This document shows positions 63,176 to 64,000 of a DNA stretch of 64,000 nt, piece by piece; position 1 is the stretch's first letter, and each line of letters begins with the position of its first letter. The notes under the pieces are model-generated. The model ran no database searches, was not told the origin of the DNA, and saw nothing but the letters and a program-made list of their open reading frames with translations. The position numbers were made by a program, and so were the translations under genes. Source of the stretch: Prorocentrum cordatum (lineage: Eukaryota; Sar; Dinophyceae; Prorocentrales; Prorocentraceae); NCBI GenBank assembly GCA_963575745.1, contig CAUYUJ010016061.1:770145-834144 (forward strand), given 5' to 3'.

Positions 63176-63990
63176 GCTGCTGCTGCCGCTGCTGCTGGTA
63201 GTGTTGTTGTTTCTCACGCTGGTGGTGTTGCTGCTGGTGTTGCTGCTGGTGCCGTTGTTTCTGTTGGTGGTGGTGTTGCTGTTGCTGTTGGCGTTTGTTT
63301 TGGAGGCCTCTTGGAGCGTTCGGGGGGTTTCTTGGGTGCTTCGGGGATCCTCTTGAAGCTTCTGGGGGATTTTTTGGAAGCCTCTTGGAAACGTTTTGGG
63401 CGCCTCTTACCTGGATGCCTCTTGGTGCCTTCTTGGAGCGCTTTCGGGGCCATCTTGGGGGAGATCGATCAAAGAAGGGGGGTCCCTAATCACGCCCCCC
63501 CTCGGGAGCCCCCAAAGGAGGTTCCTGGACCACTCTTGGGGCGCTCTTGGAGCGTTTCTTGGGGCCGTTTTGGGGCTCTGTTGGGCCCCTTTGTGGGGCC
63601 TTCTTGGGCCATCTTGGAGCCACCTCGAGGCCTCGAATAGCCATCGGAAGCGAAAAGGCCAAAAGGCAAAAATTTGTGGTTTCCCCTAGATGTTTGTAGG
63701 ATTTGGCTTCTTGGAATCCTCTTCGGAGGTTTCCGATGCCTCTTGGAGCTGTCTTGCGGCGGTCGTGGAGCATCTTGGAGCATCTTGGCAGCCATGTTGA
63801 GGCATCTTGCGCTAACTCGAACCATCTTGGAGTTTATCTTGGGCTCCCTGGGCCCATCTTGGAGCCGTCTTTGGCCAGATTGGAAGCTTTGGCCGCTCGC
63901 GAAACGGAGCAGGGGGGAAGGGTAAAAGGGAGGAAGGCGTTGGAAGAACCTCCTTAGCCCACCTCCGCCCAGGGGGGCTGGTGGGACTAG
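62957..63990 (+). repeat. CTCTTGG composite repeat, copy 4
   Basis: Begins CACCACCAGCCCATGCAG, has GCACATAGTG near 63,031 (as at 48,191), CTCTTGG arrays (63,305-63,460, 63,530-63,640 and 63,715-63,870), ATCGGAAGCGAAAA near 63,643, and ends CACCTCCGCCCAGGGGGGC, TGGTGGGA at about 63,988. Confidence 0.75.
63100..63300. repeat. (CTG/TTG)n tract within copy 4
   Basis: GCTGCTGCTG, GTTGTTG and GGTGGT triplets. Gives Leu/Val or Ala runs in the + frames. Confidence 0.9.
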
Positions 63991-64000
63991 TATCAAATAT

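Overview
The window looks like nuclear DNA of a dinoflagellate. The strongest evidence is an exact 22-nt dinoflagellate trans-spliced leader (SL) at 50,086-50,107 and a second SL-like motif at 55,750-55,767. Supporting signs are high GC, heavy triplet-repeat and minisatellite load, a Mei2-like RRM gene, and genes present only as fragments. The genus cannot be fixed from the sequence alone.

Layout. 1-4,900 is GC-rich low-complexity DNA with a ~130-bp tandem repeat. 4,986-8,623 holds a degraded superfamily-1 (UPF1-like) helicase C-terminus followed by a Cys-rich tail. 10.2-13.0 kb, 48.1-49.9 kb and 62.3-64.0 kb hold copies of a composite repeat built from CTCTTGGGGC-type minisatellites. 15.76-16.53, 19.23-19.82 (inverted) and 35.54-36.39 kb hold copies of another composite repeat with exact 83-bp internal units and a polypyrimidine tail. 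16,834-16,933 is a 100-N assembly gap. 18.6-24.5 kb contains a Mei2-like RRM gene (19,970-20,581) and several terminal-inverted-repeat or foldback elements. 25-30 kb is GC-rich repeat DNA with long but probably non-coding open frames. 31,774-31,929 is a clean MITE with 8-bp target duplications. 33.3-34.5 kb is a broken clathrin heavy chain fragment. 36.9-40.2 kb has gene-like but unresolved coding fragments. 43.1 kb (minus) is the C-terminal end of a PIF1-like helicase, followed by a ~100-bp satellite array (43.4-44.8 kb) whose relative lies at 60.7-61.3 kb. 50,086-55,743 is a nearly full-length LINE retrotransposon. 58.4-60.3 kb is a mosaic of GGGCTATA and GGGCACCC minisatellites.

The centrepiece is the LINE. 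It has ORF1, an apurinic-type endonuclease, an open reverse transcriptase and a C-terminal Cys/His knuckle. Its first base is the first base of a complete spliced leader, so it appears to have integrated as a full-length trans-spliced mRNA. It is flanked by a perfect 19-bp direct repeat that itself contains the first part of an SL motif, so the target was an SL-like sequence. The endonuclease reading frame is damaged by one stop codon and by a 54-bp-period insertion, while the RT part is open for 1,018 codons.

Apart from the LINE and the Mei2-like gene, most of the window is repeats and gene fragments. No rRNA, tRNA, SL RNA gene or CRISPR array could be supported.
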